From: CAINDZ01 sp041908585
GTDB lineage: Bacteria > Krumholzibacteriota > Krumholzibacteriia > LZORAL124-64-63
NCBI GenBank assembly: GCA_041908585.1
Contig: JAYRFB010000236.1
Span: forward strand, 9,398 to 73,397
DNA: 64,000 bases
Direction of reading: 5' to 3'
Within the stretch, counting starts at the first letter, position 1, and every line of letters begins with the position of its first letter. This document shows, piece after piece, positions 1-8,264 of the stretch. A program made the translations under genes and the position numbers. The notes beneath the pieces were generated by a model that was given only the letters and a program-made list of their open reading frames with translations, was not told where the DNA came from and ran no database searches.

Positions 1-96
1 CACGCCGGCGAGGGCGACATGGTCAAGCGGACGACCGAGGCCTACGTCGTCCACCATGCCGATTTCATGACGTTCGAGCCGTTCCGGACGAAGTAG
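1..96 (+). CDS. C-terminal end of an HD-hydrolase-like protein (partial)
   Basis: The frame is open from base 1 to the TAG at 94-96, so only the last 31 residues are present. They include YVVHHADFMTFEPF. A His-His-Ala-Asp run followed by a Phe/Pro-rich end is a feature I associate with the C-terminal helix of HD-domain phosphohydrolases, but the catalytic part lies outside the window. The call therefore rests on a short tail. The gene is co-directional with the ferredoxin 130 bp downstream, which has its own promoter-like sequence. Confidence 0.5.
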   Translation, partial: HAGEGDMVKRTTEAYVVHHADFMTFEPFRTK

Positions 97-115
97 GCAA
101 CGCGCAAAAACGGGC

Positions 116-144
116 TTGGCGCAGGGGTGGTTTCCGGCTTATCT
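116..144 (+). promoter_or_regulatory. Sigma-70-like promoter for the ferredoxin gene
   Basis: TTGGCG at 116-121 and TTATCT at 139-144 are separated by exactly 17 bp. This lies 82 bp upstream of the ferredoxin start and just after the stop of the preceding gene. It is a sequence match only. Confidence 0.45.
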
Positions 145-225
145 AGGAGCCGGATCGGCCGAAACAGGGCACCGGGCCGCGCGCGGACGCGGCGCCGGGC
201 CACCAGATAGACCGGGAGGAACGCG

Positions 226-456
226 ATGGCTGACAATACCGACAAGGTCGCGAACAACGTCGACGGCGACTTCTACGTGGACAGCAACTGCATCGACTGC
301 GACCTGTGCCGCCAGACGGCGCCGGACAACTTCTCGCGCAACGAGGACGACGGCTACTCCTACGTCTCCAAGCAGCCGGAGAGCGACGCCGAGCGCCAGG
401 CCTGCGCCGACGCCATGGAAGAGTGCCCGGTCGAGGCCATCGGCGACGACGGCTAG
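226..456 (+). CDS. Small [4Fe-4S] ferredoxin
   Basis: A 76-residue soluble electron carrier. Cysteines at 22, 25 and 28 (CIDCDLC) and a fourth at 67 followed by Pro give the C-x2-C-x2-C...C-P pattern of single-cluster bacterial ferredoxins; Cys60 is extra and could form a disulfide. The protein is very acidic, with many Asp and Glu, as is usual for ferredoxins. A GGGAGG-like ribosome site sits just upstream of the ATG. It appears to be a single-gene transcript, with a promoter at 116-144 and a hairpin at 518-538. The partner enzyme cannot be read from the context. Confidence 0.9.
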   Translation: MADNTDKVANNVDGDFYVDSNCIDCDLCRQTAPDNFSRNEDDGYSYVSKQPESDAERQACADAMEECPVEAIGDDG

Positions 457-517
457 GTCCGCCACGGTCGATCCCGTGCCCGGCGACCCGCGGTCGCCCC
501 GGGCGGATTCAGCAGGC

Positions 518-538
518 GGCCCGCCCCGGTGGCGGGCC
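518..538 (+). terminator. Hairpin after the ferredoxin gene
   Basis: GGCCCGCC (518-525), a 5-nt loop, then GGCGGGCC (531-538) form a perfect 8-bp GC stem 62 bp past the stop codon. No strong T-run follows, so its terminator role is uncertain. Confidence 0.45.
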
Positions 539-683
539 GTCGCGATTTGTGGAAACTTGTCCGCCCCGGCCACGTTGAAGGCGGCTCGAGACGGAGAGAT
601 TCCCGGTGCGGCGCGGCCGCACCCCAACCCCCTGATCGCAGGCGCCCGGCCCGGGGGCCGGCCCGCCGCCGCAAGGAGACCCG

Positions 684-2171
684 ATGTCCACGCTCAAGCG
701 CAACCCCCTGGCCGCCCTCGCCCTCGTGGCGCTGGGCGTGGCCGTGGGACTGACCCTTCAGGGCGCGCCCGGCAACACGACCGCCACGGCCGCGCCCGCT
801 GCCGCCGCGCCGACCGCCGCTGCTGCCGCCGCCGGTGGCGAGCTGCGCTCCTACGCCGACGTGGCCGCCCTGACCATGCCCGCGGTGGTCAACATCGCCA
901 CCGACAAGCAGGTCGACGCCACGTTCCAGCACCCGTTCCTGGAAGATCCCATGTTCCGGCGCTTCTTCAACATGCCGGACGACGAGAACCACCGCGGCCA
1001 GGAGCGCGTCGAGCGTTCCATGGGCTCGGGCATCGTCATCTCGCAGGACGGCTACATCCTGACCAACAACCACGTGGTGGAGAACGCCACCAAGATCAAG
1101 GTCACCTTCGAGGGCGACCGCGAGTACGAGGCGAAGATCATCGGCACCGACCCGCCGACGGACGTGGCGCTGCTGAAGATCGAGGCCAAGGGCCTGCCGG
1201 TGATCGAGGTGGCCGACAGTGCGAAGCTGCGCATCGGCGACCAGGTCATGGCCATCGGCAACCCGTTCGGCGTGGGCCAGACGATCACCATGGGCATCGT
1301 CAGCGCGCTGGGCCGCAACATCGGCCTGACCGCCTACGCCGACTTCATCCAGACCGACGCGTCGATCAACCCGGGCAACAGCGGCGGCGCGCTGGTGAAC
1401 ATGGACGGCAAGCTGGTGGGCATGAACTCGGCCATCCTCAGCCGCAGCGGCGGGAGCATGGGCATCGGGTTCGCCATCCCGTCCGGCATGGCGATGAAGG
1501 TCGTCGAGTCGCTCAAGAGCGACGGCGAGGTCAAGCGCGCCTACCTGGGCGTGCTGCCGCAGGAAGTGGACCAGTCGCTGGCCGACTACTACGGCATGGA
1601 CAAGCCGCGCGGCGTGCTGGTGGCGCAGGTCAACGACGACACGCCGGCCGCTGCCGCCGGCCTCAAGGACGGCGACATCATCCTGGCGGTGGACGGCAAG
1701 GAGCTCAACTCGCCCAACGCGCTGCGCAACCTGATCAGCCTGTCGGACATCGGCCATGCGGCGCGCGTGCAGGTGCTGCGCGACGGCAAGGAGCGCGACA
1801 TCACGGTCAAGCTGGGCCGCCTGCCGGACGCCGAGGTGGCGGGCAACGCGCCGCAGGCCCGCCCGAACGGCCGCGACGAGGACACGACGCTGGCCGGCGT
1901 GACGGTGCGGCCGCTGACCGACCGCGCGCGGGCGACGATGCGCCTGGCGGATTCGATCAACGGCCTGCTGGTCACCGCGGTGGCACCCACCAGCAACGCC
2001 GCTGGCGAGGGCCTCGAGGAAGGCGACATCATCGTCGAGGTCAACCGCATGCCGGTCACCTCGCTGCAGGAGTTCCAGTCGGCGCTGGCCCGGACGCCCG
2101 AGCGCCCGGTGTTCATGCGGGTCTACAAGCCGCGGGCCCAGCAGAGCGTGTTCCTGGCGGTGCCGCGCTAG
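684..2171 (+). CDS. degP: DegP/HtrA (Do-family) serine protease with two PDZ domains
   Basis: A 495-residue periplasmic protease/chaperone for misfolded envelope proteins. An N-terminal hydrophobic segment (about residues 8-26) is followed by an Ala/Pro/Thr-rich linker. The trypsin-like domain carries the full triad: His130 in TNNHVVEN, Asp160 in PPTDVALLK and Ser233 in NPGNSGGAL. PDZ1 spans about 287-380 and PDZ2 about 400-490. Length and domain order match S1C-family Do proteases. An AAGGAG ribosome site lies about 8 bp before the ATG. The gene stands alone, with a possible terminator at 2223-2256. Confidence 0.96.
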   Translation: MSTLKRNPLAALALVALGVAVGLTLQGAPGNTTATAAPAAAAPTAAAAAAGGELRSYADVAALTMPAVVNIATDKQVDATFQHPFLEDPMFRRFFNMPDDENHRGQERVERSMGSGIVISQDGYILTNNHVVENATKIKVTFEGDREYEAKIIGTDPPTDVALLKIEAKGLPVIEVADSAKLRIGDQVMAIGNPFGVGQTITMGIVSALGRNIGLTAYADFIQTDASINPGNSGGALVNMDGKLVGMNSAILSRSGGSMGIGFAIPSGMAMKVVESLKSDGEVKRAYLGVLPQEVDQSLADYYGMDKPRGVLVAQVNDDTPAAAAGLKDGDIILAVDGKELNSPNALRNLISLSDIGHAARVQVLRDGKERDITVKLGRLPDAEVAGNAPQARPNGRDEDTTLAGVTVRPLTDRARATMRLADSINGLLVTAVAPTSNAAGEGLEEGDIIVEVNRMPVTSLQEFQSALARTPERPVFMRVYKPRAQQSVFLAVPR

Positions 2172-2222
2172 GGCGCCGCACCGAAGAGCAAGGCCCCGGC
2201 GGTCGTCTCCCTGGGGTCGCGG

Positions 2223-2256
2223 GCCCGCGTCGGCAACGGCGCGGGCTCGCAGTTTT
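2223..2256 (+). terminator. Rho-independent-like terminator after degP
   Basis: GCCCGCG (2223-2229) pairs with CGCGGGC (2240-2246) around a 10-nt loop. A short TTTT follows at about 2253-2256. Confidence 0.5.
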
Positions 2257-2331
2257 CCTGGGGGGCGGGCTTGCCGGGATGGCGGCATCCGGCGGGTGGC
2301 GCCGAACGGGGGCATCGTGGGGTAGCATCTT

Positions 2332-2357
2332 GGGCGAGATCGTGGGGCGAGATCGCG
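2332..2357. repeat. Tandem 13-bp duplication
   Basis: GGGCGAGATCGTG at 2332-2344 is followed directly by GGGCGAGATCGCG at 2345-2357. It lies between degP and the AT-rich promoter of the truncated HNH gene. No function is evident. Confidence 0.6.
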
Positions 2358-2389
2358 GGGCGGCAGCACCGGGCGGCCCCGCCAGTGAC

Positions 2390-2404
2390 TGAATACTGTA
2401 TTCA
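2390..2404. promoter_or_regulatory. Perfect palindrome TGAATACTGTATTCA, candidate operator
   Basis: Two 7-bp arms flank one central base. It sits at the edge of an AT-rich island (about 2390-2465) in an otherwise GC-rich region, 24 bp upstream of the -35-like hexamer. It could bind a dimeric regulator of the downstream gene. Confidence 0.4.
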
Positions 2405-2427
2405 TCAAATTAATTACCATATTTTGC

Positions 2428-2456
2428 TTGCGGTTGCCATTTTTATTCGCTATATT
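2428..2456 (+). promoter_or_regulatory. Promoter of the truncated DUF222/HNH gene
   Basis: TTGCGG (2428-2433) and TATATT (2451-2456) are spaced by 17 bp within the AT-rich island, about 47 bp ahead of the ATG at 2503. Confidence 0.5.
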
Positions 2457-2502
2457 TTCGCCATTGACAAGACGGCCCTTCCTCCCCGGAAAGCGAGCCC
2501 CC

Positions 2503-2982
2503 ATGCCCACCCTGACCCTTCCCCAGTTCGCTCCCGGCCAGCCCGCCTCGCAGGTCGATGCCTCCCTGCGCCAGGCCCTGGACGCCTGCGACCGGGCGCG
2601 CCAAAGCGCGGTACTATGGTTTGCGGAAGTCGCACGTCGCGGGCTGTACCGGCAGCTCGGCCACGCCAGCCTGCAGCTCTACGCCACTCAGGCGCTTGGC
2701 TTCAGTGACAATCGCTACCACCAGTTCAAGCGGCTGGCCGATGACCTCGACCGGTTGCCGGTCCTGCGTGAGGCCGTCGCGACCGGAGAGATCGGCTGGA
2801 CCAAGGCGCAGCAGGTGGCCCGCGTGGCGACCGAGGCGACGCAAGCCGCGTGGGTGGAGAAAGTGGCTGCGACCGGACGGCGGGAGCTGGAGCGGCAGGT
2901 GCGGGACGCGCGCCAGGCGCAGCGGGCGTGGCAGACGCGGAAGCGGCGGCCGGTTGCGCCGGCGCAAGTCGAGGTGGGCTGA
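2503..2982 (+). pseudogene. Truncated DUF222/HNH endonuclease-like protein (N-terminal part only)
   Basis: An open frame of 159 residues from the ATG at 2503. The sequence (AVLWFAEVARRGLYRQLG, ATQALGFSDNRYHQFKRLA, GEIGWTKAQQVARVAT) matches, from memory, the N-terminal helical region of DUF222-type HNH endonucleases. These usually continue for several hundred residues to a C-terminal HNH nuclease, of which nothing is present before the TGA at 2980-2982. The frame ends 15 bp after a TTGCGCCGGCGCAA dispersed palindrome (2954-2967) that it also encodes. It could be a remnant, or a short regulator derived from the family. The AT-rich upstream region suggests acquisition by transfer. Confidence 0.6.
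2954..2967. repeat. Dispersed palindrome TTGCGCCGGCGCAA, copy 1
   Basis: First of at least ten near-identical 14-16 bp palindromes of the form [T/G]TGCGCCGGCGCA[A/C]. Most lie between genes close to a stop codon; this one lies inside the end of the truncated HNH frame. Confidence 0.6.
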
Positions 2983-3029
2983 GGACCCCGTGGCCGGCGG
3001 CGCGGCGGCCAGGCGCACTGGCGGACGCC

Positions 3030-3536
3030 TTACCGCTCCGGTCGCACCATCACCTCCACCATGTTCGACTCGATCCCGCAGTCGACCGAGTGCGGGATGG
3101 CCGGGCACCTGTACAGGGCGCCCTCAAAGCTCCACTGCTGCAAGCCGGGCTCAGGGAGGGCCGGGGCGGACTTTGCGAACGTCACGCTGTCCCCGGGTTC
3201 GAGAATGAGGTCGCCGCGATCGGGCAGGCTCTTGCAATCGGGCGCCGCGAAGGTGGCCTTGAAGTGCTCGACCTTGCCCGAGGCCGGCACGGCGCACGGC
3301 AACGGGCCGTATTCCAAGAACGAACCGGGTACGTACACAGAGAGCTCGCCTCGATTGGACAATACCATCGTGAAGGTAACGCTGTCCCGCGGGGCATACT
3401 CCCGGGCGTCGGCCGTCACTTGGAGCTCGAGTCCGCATTCGTCGACGAACTCCACGCCGCGACAGCCCGCGGTCGCGACGCTCGTGACAAGCGACAAGCC
3501 GACCAGACATCCAGGCCATGTCGTGACGTATCGCAA
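3030..3536 (-). CDS. Exported BsuPI-like Ig-fold protein
   Basis: A 168-residue protein starting at a TTG, with GGAG about 6 bp upstream. A hydrophobic N-terminus ends in TAGC, so it may be a lipoprotein, although the -3 residue is Thr rather than Leu. The body has beta-rich sequence such as YAPRDSVTFTMVLSNRG and PGSFLEYGPLPC, resembling the intracellular proteinase inhibitor (BsuPI) fold often found in exported bacterial proteins. Six later cysteines suggest disulfides. It lies 25 bp downstream of the alpha/beta hydrolase and is probably cotranscribed. No specific function can be assigned. Confidence 0.7.
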   Translation of the reverse strand: MRYVTTWPGCLVGLSLVTSVATAGCRGVEFVDECGLELQVTADAREYAPRDSVTFTMVLSNRGELSVYVPGSFLEYGPLPCAVPASGKVEHFKATFAAPDCKSLPDRGDLILEPGDSVTFAKSAPALPEPGLQQWSFEGALYRCPAIPHSVDCGIESNMVEVMVRPER

Positions 3537-3561
3537 TGTTCTCCGCCGCGAATGCGGCGCT

Positions 3562-4419
3562 TCACGGCGCCGTCAACGCCGCCACCGTCTCTTCCAGCAG
3601 CCTGTTGAAGCCCTCGGGATCCTCGCGCATCAGGAAGTGCCCGCGCCCGGCCATCACCCGCAACTGGTAGCCGGGGACCAGCGCCTTGATGGGCTCGACC
3701 AGGGTCGGCTGTGCGTCGGCGTTGATGCACATCAGGGGCACCTTGAGCAGCGGCAGGCGCTCGCTGGTGCGGTTGCCGTACCAGTGCAGCAGCTCGCGCA
3801 TGGCGCTGAGGCCGACGGCCGGCGGCGCCGAGGCCATGTCGGCGGCGATGCCGGCCGCCAGGGCGCTGTCGGCGCCGGCCGGGAAGAAGTGGCCGACCCA
3901 GGCGCGCACGCGCGGCACGAAGTCCGCCTCGAAGGTGGACACGAAGACGTCGATGCTCTCGGGCGGCAGCTTCAGATTCACGTTCTGGAAGTTGTCGACG
4001 CCCACCAGGCCGAGCACGCGGTCGGGCGCGGCCAGTGCCGCCTCGACGATGACCGCCCCGCCCATCGAGTGGCCCACCAGGACGGCATCCTTCAGGTCCA
4101 GCTGCGCCAGCACGGTGGCGACATCGGCGCCGAACGCTTCCATGGTGTACGCCTTGCGTTCCTGGCCCGAGGCGCCGTGCCCGGCCAGGTTGATCGCGAC
4201 GACGCGGTGCTTCGCCGCGAAATGCGCCACCTGCGCGTCCCAGTAGGTGGCGTCGCAGCTCCAGCCGTGCACGAACACGAGCGCGGGCGAGCCGTGGCCC
4301 TGGTCGGTGAAGTGGAGGATGACGCCGTCGGGGGCGGTCGCGGTGCCGGCCGGGGCGGACGCGGCCAGCAGGAGGAACGCGGCGACGATCGTCACCGGCA
4401 GCGCAAGGCGTGTACGCAT
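3562..4419 (-). CDS. Secreted alpha/beta hydrolase
   Basis: A 285-residue alpha/beta-fold hydrolase with a cleavable-looking signal peptide (hydrophobic residues 5-22, then SAPAGTA). The HGW oxyanion motif is at 51-53, the nucleophile Ser118 lies in GHSMGG, and Asp235 and His261 (GRGHFLM) complete the likely triad. The substrate is unknown; the family includes esterases, lipases and epoxide hydrolases. It leads a two-gene transcript with the BsuPI-like gene. A perfect 18-bp palindrome lies 33 bp upstream of its start. Confidence 0.9.
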   Translation of the reverse strand: MRTRLALPVTIVAAFLLLAASAPAGTATAPDGVILHFTDQGHGSPALVFVHGWSCDATYWDAQVAHFAAKHRVVAINLAGHGASGQERKAYTMEAFGADVATVLAQLDLKDAVLVGHSMGGAVIVEAALAAPDRVLGLVGVDNFQNVNLKLPPESIDVFVSTFEADFVPRVRAWVGHFFPAGADSALAAGIAADMASAPPAVGLSAMRELLHWYGNRTSERLPLLKVPLMCINADAQPTLVEPIKALVPGYQLRVMAGRGHFLMREDPEGFNRLLEETVAALTAP

Positions 4420-4451
4420 GGCGCGCGGTCCTTTCGGGAAGCGGGGCGGGC

Positions 4452-4469
4452 GGTCACGGGGCCGTGACC
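4452..4469. promoter_or_regulatory. 18-bp palindrome GGTCACGGGGCCGTGACC, candidate operator
   Basis: Two perfect 8-bp arms around a GG centre lie in the intergenic region between the divergent hydrolase (start 4419) and subtilase (start 4658). The position suits an operator for the hydrolase gene. It is not followed by a T-run, so a terminator is less likely. Confidence 0.4.
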
Positions 4470-4657
4470 ATCATGGCGCCACGGAAGCCGGTCTGGCAAC
4501 GTCCGAGTTGTGAAAGATTAATCATGAAACAGCCTGTTGATTCGGGGTGGCGCGATCGGCGAGAATCGTTGCCGGCTCGACTCCGCCGAACCGCGGGGCC
4601 CCCGCGCCGACGGCATCGCAACAGCAATGCCGCGTCCCCCACCCACCAGGAGAGAAC

Positions 4658-7498
4658 ATGACCCGACCTCGTTTCTCGCCCCTGGCCCTGGCGGCCCTGC
4701 TGCTGGCCCTGACGGCCGGCCTGGCCTTCGGCGCGGAGGAGACCGCGCCTCGTTCGTTCGCGCCCGTGCAACTCGGCTTCTCTCCCGACGCCGAGGAGGC
4801 GCTTCCCTACGCGCCCGACCGGCTGCTGGTGCAGGTGCGCGAAGGAAGCATCACCAAGTCGAACCTCGGCATTTCCCTGGACAAGGGCGCCCAGGTGCCG
4901 CTCGCGCAGACCGGCCTGCTGCCGATCGACGAGCTGGCGCAGGACGCCGGCATCATCGCGATCGAGCGGCCGTACATCCGCGTGCAGCGTGCGGACAAGG
5001 CCGTCGATGCCGGCATCGACCGCTGGTTCATGTTCCGCTTCGACGAGGTCGAGAACCTGCCCGCCCTGGCCGACGAGTTCGCGGCCCTCGACGACGTGCA
5101 GGCCGTGTCGCTGGACTGGCGCGCCTACCCGATGGCCACGCCGTCCGACCCGTACTTCACCGCCAACTGGGGCCACAACAACACCGCGCAGCTGCCCGGC
5201 CTGGACTGGGGCGGCACCTACGACCACACCCTGACGACGACCGTCGGCACCGTCGGCTTCGACGCCAACGCGCCGCAGGCCTGGGACGGCAGCCAGGGCT
5301 ACGGCTCGGCGAGCATCGTCATCGCCATCATCGACAGCGGCGTCGACATGGAGCACACCGACATCCGCAAGGTGACCGGCTACGACTTCGGCAGCAACGA
5401 CAGCAACCCCGACGACAACGCCACGGGCGCCGGCCACGGCACCTGCTGCGCGGGCGTTGCCGCGGCGATGAACAACGGCGTGGGCGCCGTCGGCGTGGCG
5501 GCCGGCTGCAGCATCATGCCGCTGAAGGTCGCCGACAACGCCGGCTCGATGTACTTCAGCGCCATCCAGAACGCGCTGTACTACGCGGCCGACAACGGCG
5601 CGCACATCATCAGCATGAGCCTCGGCGCCGCCATCTCGTCGGACGCCGCCACGAACACGGCGCTGCAGTACGCGTACAATGCCGGCTGCACCATCCTGGC
5701 GGCCACCGGCAACGAGAACATGTCGACGATCAGCTACCCGGCCATCAACACCTACGTCATCGGTGTCGGCGCGGCCTCGCCGTGCGGCGACCGCAAGCGC
5801 AGCTCGAGCTCGTCGAGCGAGGTCAACCCCGGCGTCAGCACCGACCCCCGCGGCTACACCTGCGACGGCGAGCGCTGGTGGGGATCCAACTACGGCGTGA
5901 CGACGAAGGACGCCGCCGGCGCCGTGGACATCCTCGGCCCGACGATCCTGCCGACGTGCGACGTGGTGGGCTCGGGCGGGTATCGCTCGGGCGACATCGA
6001 GCCGTTCTTCAACGGCACGAGCTGCGCGACGCCGTACGTGGCGGGCGTGTGCGCGCTGATCAAGTCGGCCAACCCCTCGTATACCCCGGCGCAGGTGCGC
6101 GCGGCGCTGGTGAACAGCGCCCGCGACGTGACCAACGCCGAGTCGGGCACCGGCTGGGACCGCTACTCCGGCTACGGCATGGTCGACGCGCTGGCGGCGA
6201 TCGGCGGCACCGGCCCGGTGGCCCCGGTGGCCAGCTTCACCGGCACGCCGACCAGCGGCACGGCCCCGTTGACGGTGAACTTCACCGACGCCTCGACCGG
6301 CTCGCCCACCTCCTGGAGCTGGACCTTCGGCGACGGCGGCACCTCCACCGCGCAGAACCCCAGCCGCACGTACACCGCGGCGGGCACCTACACCGTGGCG
6401 CTGACGGTCGCCAACGCGGCCGGCAACAACACGCTGACGCGCACCGGGTACATCACCGTGACGGCGGCCGGCTCGGCGCCCGTGGCGAGCTTCACCGGCA
6501 CGCCGACCACCGGCACGGCACCGTTGGCGGTGACGTTCACCGACGCCTCGACCGGCTCGCCCACCTCCTGGAGCTGGACGTTCGGCGACGGCGGCACCTC
6601 CACGGCGCAGAACCCCAGCCACACCTATGCCGCGGCCGGCACCTACACCGTGGCGCTGACGGCGACCAATGCGTTTGGCAACAACACCATGACCCGCACC
6701 GGCTACATCACGGTGACCTCTGCCGGCGGCACCTGGCAGACGATCACCTACGACACGTTCGAGTCCGGCATGGGCACGTACACGGACGGCGGCGCCGACA
6801 TGTCGCGCTACACCAGCACGACGTACGCGTACGCCGGCCGCGCGGCAGCCGACATCCAGGACAACAGCGGCACGCCGTCGTCGTTCTACCACACGCTGGG
6901 TTACAACGTGTCGGCCTACGCGGACCTGAAGGTCGACTTCTACTTCCGCTCGGTGAGCATGGAGACCGGCGAGGACTTCTTCCTGGAGTACTACAACGGC
7001 TCCGCCTGGCAGATCGTGCGGACGTTCGTGGCCGGCACGCACTTCACCAACACCGGATTCTACTCGGCGTCGGTGAGCATCCCGAAGGCCACGTACACGT
7101 ACCCGACCAACGCGAAGCTGCGCTTCCGCTGCGACGCCAGCGACAACTCGGACGACATCTACATCGACGAGATCCGCTTCAGCGGCCTGACCGCCGGCAG
7201 CCTGGATGCCGGCCGCGAGACGGGCGTGCTGGCGCGGGCCGCGGTGCTGGAGCAGAACCAGCCCAACCCGTTCAACCCGCTCACGCAGATCAAGTTCAGC
7301 CTGCAGCGCGAGGGCGCCGTCACGCTGACGATCTACAACGTGCGCGGCGAGGCGGTGGCGAAGCTGGCCGACGGCGTGATGAGCGCCGGCGACCACTTCG
7401 TGACCTGGGACGCGACCGACCACCCGAGCGGCGTCTACTTCTACCGTCTGGAGGGCGACGGCATCGCCGAGACCCGCAAGATGACGATGTTGAAGTGA
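4658..7498 (+). CDS. Secreted subtilisin-like (S8) protease with two PKD domains and a FlgD/T9SS-type C-terminal domain
   Basis: A 946-residue exported protease. The ATG at 4658 is chosen because it has AGGAGA 5 bp upstream and begins a clear signal peptide (residues 1-26). A propeptide-like region follows. The S8 triad is Asp226 (IIDSGVD), His260 (GAGHGTCC) and Ser455 (NGTSCATP). Two nearly identical PKD domains occupy about 522-606 and 607-690, each with WTFGDGGTSTAQNPS. A beta-sandwich region follows, and the last 80 or so residues, beginning NQPNPFNPLTQIKFSL, form the FlgD-like/type IX sorting-like domain. It is probably secreted and surface-attached, and acts in external protein degradation. 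A terminator follows at 7593-7621. Confidence 0.95.
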   Translation: MTRPRFSPLALAALLLALTAGLAFGAEETAPRSFAPVQLGFSPDAEEALPYAPDRLLVQVREGSITKSNLGISLDKGAQVPLAQTGLLPIDELAQDAGIIAIERPYIRVQRADKAVDAGIDRWFMFRFDEVENLPALADEFAALDDVQAVSLDWRAYPMATPSDPYFTANWGHNNTAQLPGLDWGGTYDHTLTTTVGTVGFDANAPQAWDGSQGYGSASIVIAIIDSGVDMEHTDIRKVTGYDFGSNDSNPDDNATGAGHGTCCAGVAAAMNNGVGAVGVAAGCSIMPLKVADNAGSMYFSAIQNALYYAADNGAHIISMSLGAAISSDAATNTALQYAYNAGCTILAATGNENMSTISYPAINTYVIGVGAASPCGDRKRSSSSSSEVNPGVSTDPRGYTCDGERWWGSNYGVTTKDAAGAVDILGPTILPTCDVVGSGGYRSGDIEPFFNGTSCATPYVAGVCALIKSANPSYTPAQVRAALVNSARDVTNAESGTGWDRYSGYGMVDALAAIGGTGPVAPVASFTGTPTSGTAPLTVNFTDASTGSPTSWSWTFGDGGTSTAQNPSRTYTAAGTYTVALTVANAAGNNTLTRTGYITVTAAGSAPVASFTGTPTTGTAPLAVTFTDASTGSPTSWSWTFGDGGTSTAQNPSHTYAAAGTYTVALTATNAFGNNTMTRTGYITVTSAGGTWQTITYDTFESGMGTYTDGGADMSRYTSTTYAYAGRAAADIQDNSGTPSSFYHTLGYNVSAYADLKVDFYFRSVSMETGEDFFLEYYNGSAWQIVRTFVAGTHFTNTGFYSASVSIPKATYTYPTNAKLRFRCDASDNSDDIYIDEIRFSGLTAGSLDAGRETGVLARAAVLEQNQPNPFNPLTQIKFSLQREGAVTLTIYNVRGEAVAKLADGVMSAGDHFVTWDATDHPSGVYFYRLEGDGIAETRKMTMLK
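6221..6730 (+). repeat. Tandem 255-bp repeat encoding two PKD domains
   Basis: The two PKD-coding units are offset by 255 bp (85 codons) and are almost identical over long stretches, for example the segments starting at 6281 and 6536. This indicates recent duplication or ongoing gene conversion. Confidence 0.8.
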
Positions 7499-7510
7499 CG
7501 ATGTTGAAGT
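7483..7510. repeat. 14-bp tandem duplication across the subtilase stop codon
   Basis: GACGATGTTGAAGT occurs at 7483-7496 and again at 7497-7510, so the final Met-Leu-Lys-stop is duplicated just after the gene. It looks like a replication-slippage scar. Confidence 0.8.
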
Positions 7511-7592
7511 GACGTCGTCGACCTGACGATGCCGAACTGCTCGATGCCAGGACAGCCGCTGCAGGCCTGCTCGCCCGGCCTGCCGCAGCAAG

Positions 7593-7621
7593 GCCGCCGG
7601 TCCCTTCGCGGGGCCGGCGGC
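7593..7621 (+). terminator. Terminator hairpin between subtilase and SRPBCC genes
   Basis: A 12-bp stem (7593-7604 with 7610-7621, one G-T wobble) closes a 5-nt loop. It lies between convergent genes and may serve both strands; the T-run is weak. Confidence 0.6.
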
Positions 7622-7659
7622 CGTTCCATCGTGACGCGGTTGTGGCCAGGCCGGCGGCG

Positions 7660-8238
7660 CTACTTGCCGGCGCCCTCGAGGTGCTGCTTCATCAGCGGCA
7701 GCACGCGGCCCCAGGCATTGTCGAAGTAGGCGTAGGTGGCATCCCAGTCGGCACCCTCGCCGAAGCCCAGGTGGGTCAGGCGCACGCGCGTCGAGGCTTC
7801 ACCCAGGGCCTCGACCTCGACGACCACCCAGGTGCGGCGCTCGCGCGTGGGCTGCGTCGGCGGCGCGTTCCAGGTGAAGCTGACCATGCGGCCGGGGATG
7901 TAGCCGAGCACCTGGCAGCCGTTGCTGCCGATCTTCCCGTCGAACAGCCACTCGTAGCGGCCGCCGATCTCCAGGTCGATGTTCGCGCGGCTGTCCGGGC
8001 CCATCATCCCCTGCCAGGCAGCCGCGTCGGTCCACAGCGCCCAGGCGGCGGCGGCCGGCGCGGCGATCTCGACGTCCTTCGTGAACGAGCGGGGGGCCGG
8101 ACCGCGGCCATCGAAGAGAGCGCTGTCGATGGGTGCGGACAGGGCGGCGGCGGGCAGCGCGACCGCCAGGGCCAGGGCCGCCAGCGCAGGGGCGGGACGA
8201 CGGCGCCGCGGCGCCGGGAACTTCAGGTGAGGCCGCAT
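7660..8238 (-). CDS. Exported SRPBCC (AHSA1-like) domain protein
   Basis: A 192-residue protein. The ATG at 8238 is supported by AAGGAA upstream and a twin-Arg-rich, hydrophobic N-terminus (about residues 1-34) that looks like an export signal. The remainder matches START/SRPBCC folds: SFTKDVEIAAPAAAAWALWT, a central IGGRYEWLF strand and a C-terminal amphipathic helix. Such domains bind hydrophobic ligands in a deep pocket. Export of an SRPBCC protein is less common than a cytoplasmic location. Ligand unknown. A further SRPBCC gene is at 62659. Confidence 0.82.
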   Translation of the reverse strand: MRPHLKFPAPRRRRPAPALAALALAVALPAAALSAPIDSALFDGRGPAPRSFTKDVEIAAPAAAAWALWTDAAAWQGMMGPDSRANIDLEIGGRYEWLFDGKIGSNGCQVLGYIPGRMVSFTWNAPPTQPTRERRTWVVVEVEALGEASTRVRLTHLGFGEGADWDATYAYFDNAWGRVLPLMKQHLEGAGK

Positions 8239-8264
8239 CGGAACTTCCTTTCTGGATGGACGGT

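Noticed and set aside
116..2392. Long open frame (758 codons) overlapping the ferredoxin and degP genes
   Set aside because: It is an Arg/Pro/Gly-rich shadow of the real genes; degP has the full catalytic triad and a ribosome site in another frame.
4454..7591. Minus-strand open frame of 1045 codons opposite the subtilase
   Set aside because: It has His/Arg/Val-rich composition typical of the antisense of GC-rich genes, with no recognisable domains.
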